Source: a bacterium (GTDB lineage: Bacteria > Acidobacteriota > Polarisedimenticolia > Polarisedimenticolales > Polarisedimenticolaceae). From it: DNA of 64,000 nt. Shown here piece by piece: positions 9,583 to 20,300 of the stretch. Within the stretch, counting starts at the first letter, position 1. Every line of letters begins with the position of its first letter. The position numbers and the translations under genes were made by a program. The DNA lies in NCBI GenBank assembly GCA_024226515.1, contig JAAELQ010000008.1:1-64000 (forward strand), written 5' to 3'. Under the pieces are notes generated by a model. It had not been told where the DNA came from. It was given only the letters and a program-made list of their open reading frames with translations, and did not search any database.

Positions 9583-10101
9583 ATGCGACGAGCGGCAATC
9601 GTCACCATCGGCATGATGTTCGTCGTGGGCCTCGCGCTCGGCGCCGGGGCTCTCGACGACGTCGAGGCGCTGCGCGAGGCGCTGGCGACCGAGCTGCGAA
9701 ACGAGATTGCCGAGGCGACCGATCCAGTCGCCGCAGAGTTCGTCCTCGCCGCGTTGACGGAAGAGTCATCGGCGGAGCGACGGGAGGCGATCGAAGGCTC
9801 GATCGCGCATCCTCACCCGAGGCGCGTCCGCGCTCTCGAGTTGATCCTCGGATCGGACCGCGACGCGCGTGTGCGTGAGACTGCGATCGAGGCTCTGTCC
9901 GACATCGGTGGAGAGCGCGCGACATGGGCGCTGGCGCGGGCGCTGGCCGATCGCGAGCCGGGCCTGCGCGAGGAAGCGATCTACGCGCTGGAGGAGATCG
10001 GCGGGGACGTCGCAAGGCTCCTCCTGCTGCAGGCTCGGGCTGACTCCGATCCTGGGATCCGCGACGAGGCGGCAGCCCTGCTGGAAGAGATGGCCGACTA
10101 G
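9583..10101 (+). CDS. Secreted HEAT-repeat protein
   Basis: A signal peptide (VTIGMMFVVGLALGAGA) is followed by about three HEAT/PBS-lyase-type helical repeats, for example RVRETAIEALSDIGGERA, LREEAIYALEEIGGD and IRDEAAALLEEMAD. Such repeats make a protein-binding solenoid, and no catalytic residue is apparent. It is 172 residues from ATG9583, 4 bases after the preceding secreted-protein gene. The partner is unknown, but the upstream fibronectin-like protein is the obvious candidate. Confidence 0.8.
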   Translation: MRRAAIVTIGMMFVVGLALGAGALDDVEALREALATELRNEIAEATDPVAAEFVLAALTEESSAERREAIEGSIAHPHPRRVRALELILGSDRDARVRETAIEALSDIGGERATWALARALADREPGLREEAIYALEEIGGDVARLLLLQARADSDPGIRDEAAALLEEMAD

Positions 10102-10267
10102 AGGCCCGGAATTCGGAGCCAGGCGCTCGCACTCGGAGCGCATCGTCTTCGATTTCTCCAGAGTTCCCTGGCTTTTCCGGGTTGTCGTCGTTGCGATAGC
10201 GTTGCGTCGAACCGACATTTGTTCCCAGGGACGCCCCCCCCTGACGACACCCGACGGAGACCGCGTT

Positions 10268-11047
10268 ATGTCAGAAACCTGGTGCCAGAAGTGCTGCACA
10301 CGCCACGACCTGGGTCCACGCTGCCCCGGAGAGCTGCTGGCGACCGACACCGAGCGCTTCGGCTGGCGTGTCGTGGCTCGCTCCAAGCAACGCACGGAGG
10401 AGTTCGGCGTACTCATCGCCCCGTGCGGAGAGCTGTGGCGCGCGCGGATTCTGACGTTCCCCAACCGCCTGTGGAGCGTGCCTGGTGGGCGGGCGACGAT
10501 GAAATTCGCGGCCCACTCGGCACTGCAGGCCGAGACGAAGGCCAGAGAGTACATTCGTGAATTCTGCGAGCGTCGCGAGTACAAGATCGAGACACACGAC
10601 AAGAGCGCGAGAGCGCCCCGGCTGGCGGCCGGTCCGGCGGGCGGGACCGCCCAGGATCCGCGCCAGTTGGACTCGATTCCCGTGTCCTTCGGCGCAGAGC
10701 GACCCGACCGCAAGGGGAACACCGGCAACATATCCAAGGGTGGCCTGTTCATCGAGACGGACCGTCCGTTCGCGCAGGGCCAGCGACTCAAGATCCTGCT
10801 CGAGGTCGGTGTCGCGCGGATTCCGATGAGCGGCACGGTCGCCTGGGCGCGCGCCAGGACCGAGGGCGATCGGGTCGCCGGCATGGGCGTGCGATTGCAC
10901 GGCGTGCCCGCGCTCTATCTGCACTACGTGCGCGAGCTGACCGGCGCCGAGATCGAGTCCGAGGCCGCGTCCGAAGTCGAGACCGAAGCCGAGATCAAGA
11001 CACAGTCCGAAGCCAAGCTCGAGGAACTTCAGCCCACCTCCGCCTGA
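10268..11047 (+). CDS. PilZ-domain protein with N-terminal cysteine cluster
   Basis: The central PilZ-like domain (about residues 135-225) has the NISKGGLFIET and GMGVRL segments. PilZ domains usually bind cyclic di-GMP, but the RxxxR motif is not intact here: the expected position reads RQLDS, with Ser instead of the second Arg, and the usual DxSxxG is NxSxxG. Binding is therefore doubtful. The N-terminus has a Cys cluster (WCQKCCTRH) plus CPG that could bind a metal. The C-terminal tail is a low-complexity Glu/Ala-rich repeat (ETEAEIKTQSEAKLEE). ATG10268 is the likely start, 259 residues. Confidence 0.8.
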   Translation: MSETWCQKCCTRHDLGPRCPGELLATDTERFGWRVVARSKQRTEEFGVLIAPCGELWRARILTFPNRLWSVPGGRATMKFAAHSALQAETKAREYIREFCERREYKIETHDKSARAPRLAAGPAGGTAQDPRQLDSIPVSFGAERPDRKGNTGNISKGGLFIETDRPFAQGQRLKILLEVGVARIPMSGTVAWARARTEGDRVAGMGVRLHGVPALYLHYVRELTGAEIESEAASEVETEAEIKTQSEAKLEELQPTSA

Positions 11048-11062
11048 TCCGGCAGGGGGGAC

Positions 11063-13753
11063 TCAGGGGTCGCAAGCGTCCCCCAGGCCGTCCCCGTCGA
11101 CGTCCTCCTGGTTCGGGTTGTACACGTCGGGACAGTTGTCGTCGCAGCTCGTCGTGACCTGATCCGCGCACGGGTTGTCTCCGGCAGTACCCGAGCCGTC
11201 GCCGTCCTCCTCGACGCCGTCGGCATCCTGGTCCGGAGACCTGGACTGCAGCACGCCACCGCCCAGGCCGAGCAGCGTCGAGACGTTGTCCGAGTCGCGG
11301 TTGAGCACGACGACGTCCGGCACTCCGCTGAAGTTGATGTCGGTCACGTGCGCCTTGACCGGCACCGAACCGACGTCGTAGCTCGTCGGCGGCTGGAACG
11401 TGGCGTCGCCGTTGCCGAACAACACCCAGGCTCGATCCTGCCCCAGCGTCACGACGTCTGCCTCCGCCGATGGATCCAGGTCGATCTCGGCCAGGCTCAC
11501 GTAGTCCGTGGCGTTGGCTCCCAGGACGTAGGGCGCACCCAGCTGCAGGAAGCTACCGTCGCCCTGTTGCTGGTACACGCGCTCACCGATGTGCGTCGAG
11601 GCGACGAGGTCCGCGCGATCGTTGCCCGGCGAGACGCCGCCGCCGTCATGGTCCAGGTCGCCGACGGCGATGTCGCGATTGGTTTGCGGGATGTCGAACA
11701 GCACGTAGTTGAACGCAAAGTCGGTTCCGGTCCCGTAGTACAGCTGGGCCCCGTTGTTTCTGGAGCACGCGATGTCCTGGATCCCGTCGCCGTTCAGGTC
11801 CGCCGGCCGGATCGTCTCCTGGCCGCCGCCGCCGAGCTGACCCCGATACGTGTATCTCCCGTCGCCCAGGGCCTCGTAGACCTTCGGTCCGCTGAAGAAC
11901 CCGCCGCCCGTGACGAGATCCGGTCGATCCGCGGCGGCGCCCCCCAGCTCGACCGCGGCCAGCGCGCGCGGCTTCCCGTTGAAGCCGAACTCGAGCGCCG
12001 GCTGCGCGAACGTGCCGTCCCCGTTGCCGAGGTAGACCGAGACCTTGCCGCAGAAACCACCGCCGCACGGGCCGAGGGCGTCGACATCGCAGGCCACGGC
12101 GATGTCGAGCAGTCCGTCACCGTTCAGGTCGACGAGCTGATTCTCGAACGCCACGGTCGTTCCGTGTTTGACGATGTTGATCGTCGAAGTGAAGTCGAAG
12201 CTGCCGTCTCCGTTGCCCAGCGCGATGTGGAGCCGCGGTCCGATACTGTGCACGTCGCCGCTGACGACGGCGTCGAGCAGCCCGTCGCGGTCGATGTCCC
12301 CCAGTTCGAAACTGCGCGCCTGCACGAAATCTCCGATCCCGGAGTCGGTGCGCGACGGCGCCAGCGGTAGCAGGTCGAGGTTGCCGACGGCGGTCGTCGC
12401 ACCGCCGACGGCCGCGCTCGAGCTGCCCCACAGCAACCCGCCCTGACCGTCCGGGTTCGACGCGCCGACGAACACGCTACCGAGATTCGTCGGGACATTC
12501 GGTATCGAGAACGTTCCGCCGGCCCCGCTGACCGTGGCCAGGCCGCCGATCGTGCGGACGCTCGCGCCGACGACGGGGGCTCCGCCGTCGAGCACCGTGC
12601 CGCTGACGGTCGTCAGCGGGTCGGGTTGCACGTTGACCGTGGTCGTCTGCGTCGTCTCGCGGCCCAGGCTGTCGCGTGCCGTCACCGAGAACGTGAAGTC
12701 GGTCGGGCCGTACGGAATTACGAACGGCGCGACGAACGGTCCGTCCGTGCCGAACGAGCGGAAGAGGTGTGCCTGCATCCCCCCGTCGACCGTCGACAGC
12801 TCCACGTCGGTCAGCAGTCCGTCGTCGGAGGCGTCGACCTCGATCTGGATTCGCAGACCCTCGCCCACCGTCGAGCTGTCGACCGGCGAGACGATCGTCA
12901 GCTGCGGGGGGTTCTCGTCCGGCGCCAGCGGGTTGGCGTCGAGGTTGTCGGGCACGGTGTCCAGATCGGTGTCGGGGTCGTTGGGGGCCGTCCCGAGCAG
13001 GAACTCCTCGAGGTTCGTCAGCCCGTCGCCGTCCAGGTCGGTGTCGGCGTCCGCGGCATTCTGCGGGTCGAGCCCGTAGAGGATCTCGTACTCGTTGGGC
13101 ATGCCGTCGTTGTCCAGGTCTCCGCTGGGGCCGGTGACCGTGAACTCGATCGTCCCGATGTTGCCCTCGTTGAGCACGGCGATGATCACCGGCTCGGGGC
13201 TGACCGTATTGTTGGCGCCCGTGGCGAGCCCCTCCTCGGTCACGGTCAGGAGGTTGGAGTTCGTCGACAGGTAGGTCGTGCCCGCGGTACGAGCCGTACG
13301 GTCTTCGCTGCTGCCGTCGGCGAAGTACGCCGTCACCTGCAGTTGAATGTCCTCGCCCAGGGTCAACACGCTCACGCCACCGGCCGCGGCGATCGACAGG
13401 CTGACCGGGAGCGGGTCGAGGTCGCTCAGGAAGATCTGTTCGACGACCGCGATATCCGTGGGTTGCAGCTCGAAGAAATCGGACTGCCCGGTGATCATCT
13501 GTCCGTTTCTCAGGCAGGTGGCCCTCGCTCGGTACAACTGCGGCGCGACCCCCGTGTCCTGGGATACGAACAGCGAGATGTTGCGCACCTCGTACGACCC
13601 GTCGGAACGGATCAGCGCCGTCTGATTCCCCACCGTCACCACGCACGACTCGTCGAGTTGGATCGGGATTTGCTGTCCGAGAGCAGGCGAGACGAACCCC
13701 ACAGCCGCTAGCAATGCGACTGTTGCGATTCGAAGCTGTGCCGATCGGCGCAC
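11063..13753 (-). CDS. Secreted FG-GAP/VCBS and thrombospondin type 3 repeat protein
   Basis: A large secreted calcium-binding protein, probably a surface or adhesion protein. It has a signal peptide (ATVALLAAVGFVSPALG), a Big-type Ig-like region, a TSP3-like acidic block (DLDNDGMPNEYE, TDLDGDGLTNLEEF) and a carboxypeptidase-regulatory-like beta domain (VSGTVLDGGAPVVGA). A series of FG-GAP/VCBS blades follows (LGDIDRDGLLDAVVSGD, DLNGDGLLDIAVACD, NGDGTF), and a final TSP3 segment (DNCPDVYNPNQEDVDGDGLG). GTG13753 follows GAAAGGT and lies one base after the stop of the preceding lipoprotein gene, so it is the last gene of a minus-strand operon. Confidence 0.85.
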   Translation of the reverse strand: MRRSAQLRIATVALLAAVGFVSPALGQQIPIQLDESCVVTVGNQTALIRSDGSYEVRNISLFVSQDTGVAPQLYRARATCLRNGQMITGQSDFFELQPTDIAVVEQIFLSDLDPLPVSLSIAAAGGVSVLTLGEDIQLQVTAYFADGSSEDRTARTAGTTYLSTNSNLLTVTEEGLATGANNTVSPEPVIIAVLNEGNIGTIEFTVTGPSGDLDNDGMPNEYEILYGLDPQNAADADTDLDGDGLTNLEEFLLGTAPNDPDTDLDTVPDNLDANPLAPDENPPQLTIVSPVDSSTVGEGLRIQIEVDASDDGLLTDVELSTVDGGMQAHLFRSFGTDGPFVAPFVIPYGPTDFTFSVTARDSLGRETTQTTTVNVQPDPLTTVSGTVLDGGAPVVGASVRTIGGLATVSGAGGTFSIPNVPTNLGSVFVGASNPDGQGGLLWGSSSAAVGGATTAVGNLDLLPLAPSRTDSGIGDFVQARSFELGDIDRDGLLDAVVSGDVHSIGPRLHIALGNGDGSFDFTSTINIVKHGTTVAFENQLVDLNGDGLLDIAVACDVDALGPCGGGFCGKVSVYLGNGDGTFAQPALEFGFNGKPRALAAVELGGAAADRPDLVTGGGFFSGPKVYEALGDGRYTYRGQLGGGGQETIRPADLNGDGIQDIACSRNNGAQLYYGTGTDFAFNYVLFDIPQTNRDIAVGDLDHDGGGVSPGNDRADLVASTHIGERVYQQQGDGSFLQLGAPYVLGANATDYVSLAEIDLDPSAEADVVTLGQDRAWVLFGNGDATFQPPTSYDVGSVPVKAHVTDINFSGVPDVVVLNRDSDNVSTLLGLGGGVLQSRSPDQDADGVEEDGDGSGTAGDNPCADQVTTSCDDNCPDVYNPNQEDVDGDGLGDACDP

Positions 13754-13754
13754 G

Positions 13755-14312
13755 TCAGGGACCTTTCGTGAAAGCGGCGGCGCGATTCATGAATAGATCG
13801 GGGGTGCCTTCGATGAAGGTCCGGATCGCGGGCCCCGTGTCCGTGATGACGATGGCGGGCTGGTCGTCGGTCAGATCTCCGAGGATCTCGCCTGCGAGCG
13901 TAGCCCCCTCGATCGCCTGCTGTACCAGGGTCTGGTCCATGTAGTCGATCACCAGCTCGGTGCCGTTGTTCTCGAGTCGCAGGCGCACGATGGTCCACAG
14001 CCCCTCCTCGGAGCGGATGGACGCGACGACCGCGGATCCGACGAGTGTCAGACTCGCCGTCTCGGTGTGCCCCTCGTCGGAGTACGAATACTGGAGTTCG
14101 ATCTCGGTGCCGGTGTCCGTCGCGGCGATCTGCATCTCGCTCGGCGGTGGACTCGCGCCGTCCAGTTCGGTCATGTTCCACGTCCCGAGATAGGGCGCGG
14201 GGTCGACCTCCGTCCCCGGTGGCGTGTCGACGGGGTTGTCCGACGACAGGCAGCCCGCGACCATCAGCGATCCGAGAGCCAGCAGCAGAAGAAGGTTGCG
14301 TTGAGTTCTCAT
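13755..14312 (-). CDS. Lipoprotein of unknown function
   Basis: A short lipoprotein with signal LLLLLALGSLMVAGC and lipidation at the Cys of VAGC. The mature domain (YLGTWNMTELDGA, EIELQYSYSDEGHTETASLTL) resembles lipocalin-like or DUF-type eight-strand domains, which often start with a GTW motif, but I cannot name a family. ATG14312 is preferred because AGGTG lies just upstream; GTG14318 is possible. It sits between two giant secreted-protein genes with gaps of 6 bases or fewer, so it is surely co-translated with them and may help their export or anchoring. Confidence 0.75.
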   Translation of the reverse strand: MRTQRNLLLLLALGSLMVAGCLSSDNPVDTPPGTEVDPAPYLGTWNMTELDGASPPPSEMQIAATDTGTEIELQYSYSDEGHTETASLTLVGSAVVASIRSEEGLWTIVRLRLENNGTELVIDYMDQTLVQQAIEGATLAGEILGDLTDDQPAIVITDTGPAIRTFIEGTPDLFMNRAAAFTKGP

Positions 14313-14318
14313 CGTCAC

Positions 14319-17300
14319 CTAGTCGAATGCGAAGACGTCACACAGACTCCCGGAGGGAATCTGGGACTGGAACGCCGCACACGGCGGCAGCGGGATCTGC
14401 GGGTTGGGGTCGTAGTTCGTCCAACGCAGCTGCCCGTTTTGCAGGGCGCCGAGCACGGCAGAAACGCAGTTTACGCCGTCACCGGAGAGCTGGCGGCCGA
14501 TCTCGTTGTTGTGCCAGTCCATCGAGGACCCGACGCAAGTGTTCCCCGTGTACTGTTCATGGGCGTCGAACAGGTCCTTGGTCAGCGCCGTACCGATCTT
14601 GTTCGAGGAATAGCAGTTGCCGAATGCGTGGTACACCGCGTTGCCCACGCTGTGCTCCTGAAGGCACGGCACCGTCATGCCCCAGACCGACTTGATCGTA
14701 CGAAGGGCCTGAGTGGACGTATCTCGGACCTTCCACGCTTCGCCGAAGTTGTCCCAGATGAAGTCCCGCTCGGTCGGGCTCACCGTTCCGAACAAGAAGT
14801 GATTGAAACGCGGCTCGCTGGCCGGAGGCACAAACACGAGGATGCTTCGCTCGTCGTATGCTTCGGGATCGGCCGAGTCCGTCGCGCGTACGGTGACGTT
14901 GCCCGACATCGAGACTCCGGGGTCGATCGTCAGCGTGGTCGTGTCTCCGGAGGCGTCGCTCAGACTGGCCGCCCCGGTAGGGTCGTCGATGGACCACAGC
15001 ACCGATCGGCACGGGTCGGCCTCTGCCTCGAAGGTCATCTGACATCCGGGACACAGGACTGCCGCGCTCGGGTTCATATCCGTGATCGCGATTTCCACGA
15101 ACGGCGGCACGGTCGACGTGGCCGAGCCGATCGTCGTGGGCTGCGGCATTGGGGCGCATGCGCGCGGCGTCACGACCTTGAACTCTGCGGTGTAGGTACC
15201 CTCTTTGTTGAGTGCGATTTCCGGCGTCGATGTGCCGATGCCGCTGATTTCCTGCCCCTCGGGTGGAGTGATCGTCCAACTGTACAGCAGTAGTCCCGAG
15301 TCCACGGGATCGATCGGAATCGACTGGCTTCCCGTCGGGCAGATGATCTCCTGCAACCCGCCGGTGTCCATGCCAACCGCGGTGAAGAACCCGGACTCGC
15401 ACGAGTTGCCCGGGCTCGGATTGCTCGCGCTCACGTCGCCGGTGACCGAGCCGCGATCGGTACACTGCACCTCGCACCCTTCGCACAGACCCGTCGGTCC
15501 GGGCATGCGCAGCAGGCAGTGCCACCCGGCCTGCACGATACCGAACCCGGGGTCGCTGACGGCGACTCGGCCGTCGTCCGAGATCGTCGCCGGGCCGATG
15601 TTGACGAACTGTCCTATGTCGTGGTGGAAGGCGAACATGTCCGCGACGTCACCCGGGGCCAACCCCTCGACGTTGGGGTAGGTCACCTGGGCAGGTGGAT
15701 TCAACAGCACGCCGCCTGGTTGCAGGGTGCCGACGATCAACGGCGTCGACCCCTGGGGCGGCGGCATCGGGACCTTGTCGAACTTGACCTGGCTGCTGCT
15801 CATCATCACCGGTTGCTGGACCAGGTCGCCGGTCTGCGGATCGCGTACGTACGTGCTGTAGGGGAAGATCTTGATCGCGAAGCCGGGCACCCCCGCCATC
15901 TGCAGATTGACCTCTGCTGAGCCACCGGCCAGTTGCTCACCGCCCTTGTTCAGGAACGGAAGCGTGATCACCGGTGGATCGAGCGCGTTGTCGACGCCGG
16001 CCACGGCCTCGACGGCAAACTCGATATCGGGGAAGTAAATGTCGTTCGGTGGGTCGCTCGCGTTCGAGCCCTGGACAAGGACGTGATGCCCACCGGGAGG
16101 CACTCCGGTGAGGACGAAGTGCCCGTCGGCGCCGGTCAGAGTCGCGATCTCCGGGTTGGTCTCGCGCACGATCGCGCGCGCTCCCTCGATGGGCTCGCCC
16201 GCGCTGTTCTGCACGATGCCGCTGATCTTCGTATCCGGAATCGCGGCCGTCTCGATCCCCGATGCGACGAACACCGCCGCCAGGCCCGGGTTGCCGACGA
16301 ACGTCGCCGACACCTCGTTGTTGGCCGTGCCGGGTGTGAGCCCCATCGTCCACTCGGTCTCGGCCACGCCGTCGAGGTTGGTCATCGCGCTGGCGTCGGT
16401 GACGCTGCCGCCGCCGGCATCGACGGTGAACAGCACCTCGACGTCGGGCACGGGGTTTCCGCCGTCGTCGGTGACGATGACCGACACCGGCCCGCCCAGA
16501 GGCTGGTCGACGACGCCGCGCGGCGGCGGCGGGATGTTGATCGCGATGTTGGTCGGCGGCGTGTTGAGCGCCGTGGCGCAGAACTCGACGAACGTCAGCG
16601 ATCCCGGCGTCGTCACGCGCACGCGGTGGAAACCCATGCCCGTGCGGCTGCCCAGCGTGAAGCCCGACTGGGCCTCGCCCTGCGCGTCGGTCAACACGGC
16701 GAGGGACTGAGAATTCAACGCGGGGTCGCCGAGCAGGCCGTCGCCGTTGTTGACCTCGAACTCGACGACGCGGTTCGTCAGCAGCGTCCCGCTCGAGTCC
16801 TGCAGCACCACGTTTAGCGGTTGCAGCGTCGAGTAGATCGGCGCCGACTGCGCGTTGCCGCCGAGGATCATCAACTGCACGCCGGCCAGGTCCGGCTCGT
16901 ACGAGACCTGAATCGTGTGCGTCCCGACGTTGCCGGCGACGTCCTCGGCGCGCGCCTCGATCGTGTTCGTGCCCTCGAGCAGGATCAGCTTGGGGTCCGG
17001 GTCGGACGGTAGCGCGGCGTCGACGAAGAACGTCATGTTGTTGACCGCGGCCGGGATCCCGGAGACACCGGCTTCGATGTGACTCAGCGTCACCGTCACG
17101 TCGTCGGCGTTGATCGTGGCGCCCGGGATGATGTCGTTGACCGCACCCGCGATCGCGACCGAATCGACGACCAGCCGGTCGTCGTGCTGCGGGGTCTCGA
17201 TCACGACGACCGGGGGCGCGGTGTCGCGCCGCACCGAGATCGAATCCGAGGCGGTCGCGCCGGAGAAGCTCTCGGCGGTGGCGACGAGGATGTTCGTGCC

Positions 17301-20300
17301 CTCGATCAGCGACACGACGGCGGAGAACGTCCCCGCATCGAGCGTCGCGGCGACCCCGTTGATCGTGATCGAAGAGACGCCGCCCTCGTAGATGCCGCCG
17401 ACCGTGGTGGCATCGGCCTGGGTGACGGTGTCCTCGGCGGGCGAGGTGATCGTCACCGACGGCGGGCCCGGATCGTACGTGACGCCGATGCTGTCGACGG
17501 CCTGATTGTCCGCGACGTCGGTGGCCACGACGTCGATGACGTTCGGGCCCTCCGCGAGGGTCAGGTCGCAGGTGAACGAGTCGCCGCCGGCGGGGGCGGC
17601 GGGCACGCCGTTGCAGGTCACCGAGGCCAGCAGGTTGCTGTCCGCCGCGGTCACGGCCAGCGTGACGTCCGGGACGTCCTGGATCGTGCCGTCCGCGGGC
17701 GAGTCGATCGACACCGTCGGATCGGTCAGGTCGATGCTGACGCTGACCGTGTCCAGCGCCGTGTGGCCGGCGAGGTCGACGGCGGTGCCCGGCACGATCT
17801 GGTCCGCACCCTCGCCGGCGAGCGGGACGTCGGGCGTGCAGCTATCGATGTCGGACACGGTGTCGGTGCACAGGATCTGCACCGTCACGGCGCTGTTGTT
17901 CCAGCCGGCGGGGTTGGGTGCCGGCACGACCGTCAGCGTGATCTGCGGGTCCGTCAGGTCCAGGCTGACCGATACGGAGTCCGTCGCTTCGTTGCCCGCG
18001 TTGTCCGTCACCGTGCCGGCGATCTCCTGGGCGGCGCCTTCGCCGGTGACGAAGCGCGGGATCGAACAGGTCGCCACGCCGGAATCCGGATCGTCGCAGG
18101 TGAAGGTCACGGTGACGATCGAAGCGTTCCAGCCGTTGGCGTTCGGCGGCGGCGTAGCGTCGGCCGTGATCGTCGGATCCTGCGTGTCGATGTCGACGCG
18201 GACGCCCTCGACCGTACTGTTGCCGGCCTGGTCCGCGGACGAGCCGTAGAGCTCGTTCTGCACAAGTTCGCGCAGCGCGGTGATCTGGCCGTCGAACGGA
18301 CAGAGTGGGCCCGTGAAGCACTCGTTCTCGGTGCACAACGATCCCACGGGGCCACAACCCCACGGGTGGTGCTGTGGGATCGGCGTGTTGTCGTAGCCGA
18401 TGTGGCCGTCGCCCGCGGTCGGACGCTGCTTGTCGAAGTTGACCGCGTAGAGCAGTGTCTCGCGCTGCCCGTCGTCCTCGACGATGGCCAGCGAATCCAC
18501 GTAGGCGATGGTGGCCGACTGCGCTCCCAGAGACAGGAAGCGCAGAACCTTGACCGAGTCCGCGCCGGGGGTCTCGAACGGCAGCGGTCCGGTCACATCG
18601 CCGTTGACCGTGATCGTGTAAGTGCCCGTGGCGAAGTCCCAGGCGCCCTCGACGACGCTCCAGCGCGTGGGGTCGTACGGAGCGACGTCGTTGATCAGCG
18701 TACCGTCGAACTGCAAGCGATACGCATCGCCCAGCACGGTGTCGCGCGCCGCGATGTAGGTCTGACCGTCGGCAAACGGGATGATCACGACTCGCACGCG
18801 CAGCACGCTCTGCGGATCCAGGTAGTAGTCGCCGAAGTTCTCGAACCAGCCGAACTCGTGGCCCTCGTCTTCGATGTACTCGGTGTAGAACTCGCCGGAC
18901 AGCTGCGACGTGCAGCCGAAGCAGGCCAGCGGATCGTTCAACCCCGGCGTCGAATCGATGCGAGAGATCGTTCCGTCCGAGTTGTATATCGGCGAGGTCC
19001 CGGTGAACGGTTCGACGAAGAGATAGTTCGGCACGCCGGCGACGTATTCCGTGACGTGAACTCCGTCCAGAAAAGCGGCGGCCGGTCCCGGTGCGCTGAA
19101 CAGGTGCATGCTCAACGAGCGCACGTCGTCGACTCCGGGGACGTCGAACGGCAACGGCGCGGACGTGTTGCCGTTGACCGTGATCGTGTAGGTCTCGTTC
19201 GAGAAATCCCAGTTCGCGTCGACAACGTTCCACTGGCCCGCCACGTACGGCACCGCACCGTTGACCGTGCCGTTCGCGAACAGCAGCGAGTAGGCGCTGC
19301 CGCCCGACCCGGCGTTCAGGCCGACGTAGGTATCGCCGGCGTCGAACGGAATCAGCGCGAAGTGCAGATTCAGTACGCTGTCGGTTCCGAGCGGTTCGGT
19401 GTGGCCGAAGTAGCGGAACAGCTGGAAGATGTCCTCTTCCTCCTCGTCGTCGTACTCCGAGTCGAGGCGCACCGCCTGGTTGTCCGGGCACGGGGCGCAG
19501 ACCGGCGACTGGGCGAACGCCGGCGGGACGATCGAGTGGATCGTTCCCGCGGACAGCGGGTACGAGGCCAGCCCCGAGAAGTCGTCGGCGTAGAGGAACG
19601 TATCGAGCCACGACTCCTTGGTCACGGCCAGTTCGTCGAGGAACGCGATCGAGGGCGTGCTCGAATTGCCCCAGTGGACGCGCAGTGCGAGCACGTCCGT
19701 GGAGTCGGAGTACAGGAACGGCTGCTGGCCCGAATCGACTCCGTTGACCGCCACGTTGTACTGCGCGGTCGAGAAGTCCCAGGTGGCCTCGACGACGTTC
19801 CAGTGCCCGGGTTGGTACGGCACCAGGCCGTTGACCAATCCCGCGGAAAACACCAGCGGGTAGCCCGTGCGACCGCCGACCTCGTCCATCGAGACGCTGG
19901 TCGATCCGTTGTCGAACGGGATCAACGCGAAGCGAATCGTCAGCTTGTCGTTCGTGGCGAGGCTGACCGGCCCGAACGCGCGATACCAGGAGAATTCCTC
20001 TTCCGGGTCCTCGTCGTCGTTGAGGCCCGTCTGCAGCAGGCCGGCCGGTCCCACCGGGCACAGCGCGGCGGCGCAGCGATAGTCCACGGTGACGAGCTCG
20101 TCGTTCCAGCCGAGGTTGCCGGGCGGGGGACGCAGCATCGTCTCGAGGTTCGGCGGGGTCTTGTCGATGTTGACCCACGCCGAGGCGTGCGCCAGCCAGT
20201 TGGCGTTGTTCTGTGCCGTGCCCTCGACGAGCTGCCCGGTCCCTTCCTCCGTCAACACGACCGGGGCGGGACAGCTCGCGATCCCCGAGTGCGGGTCGTC

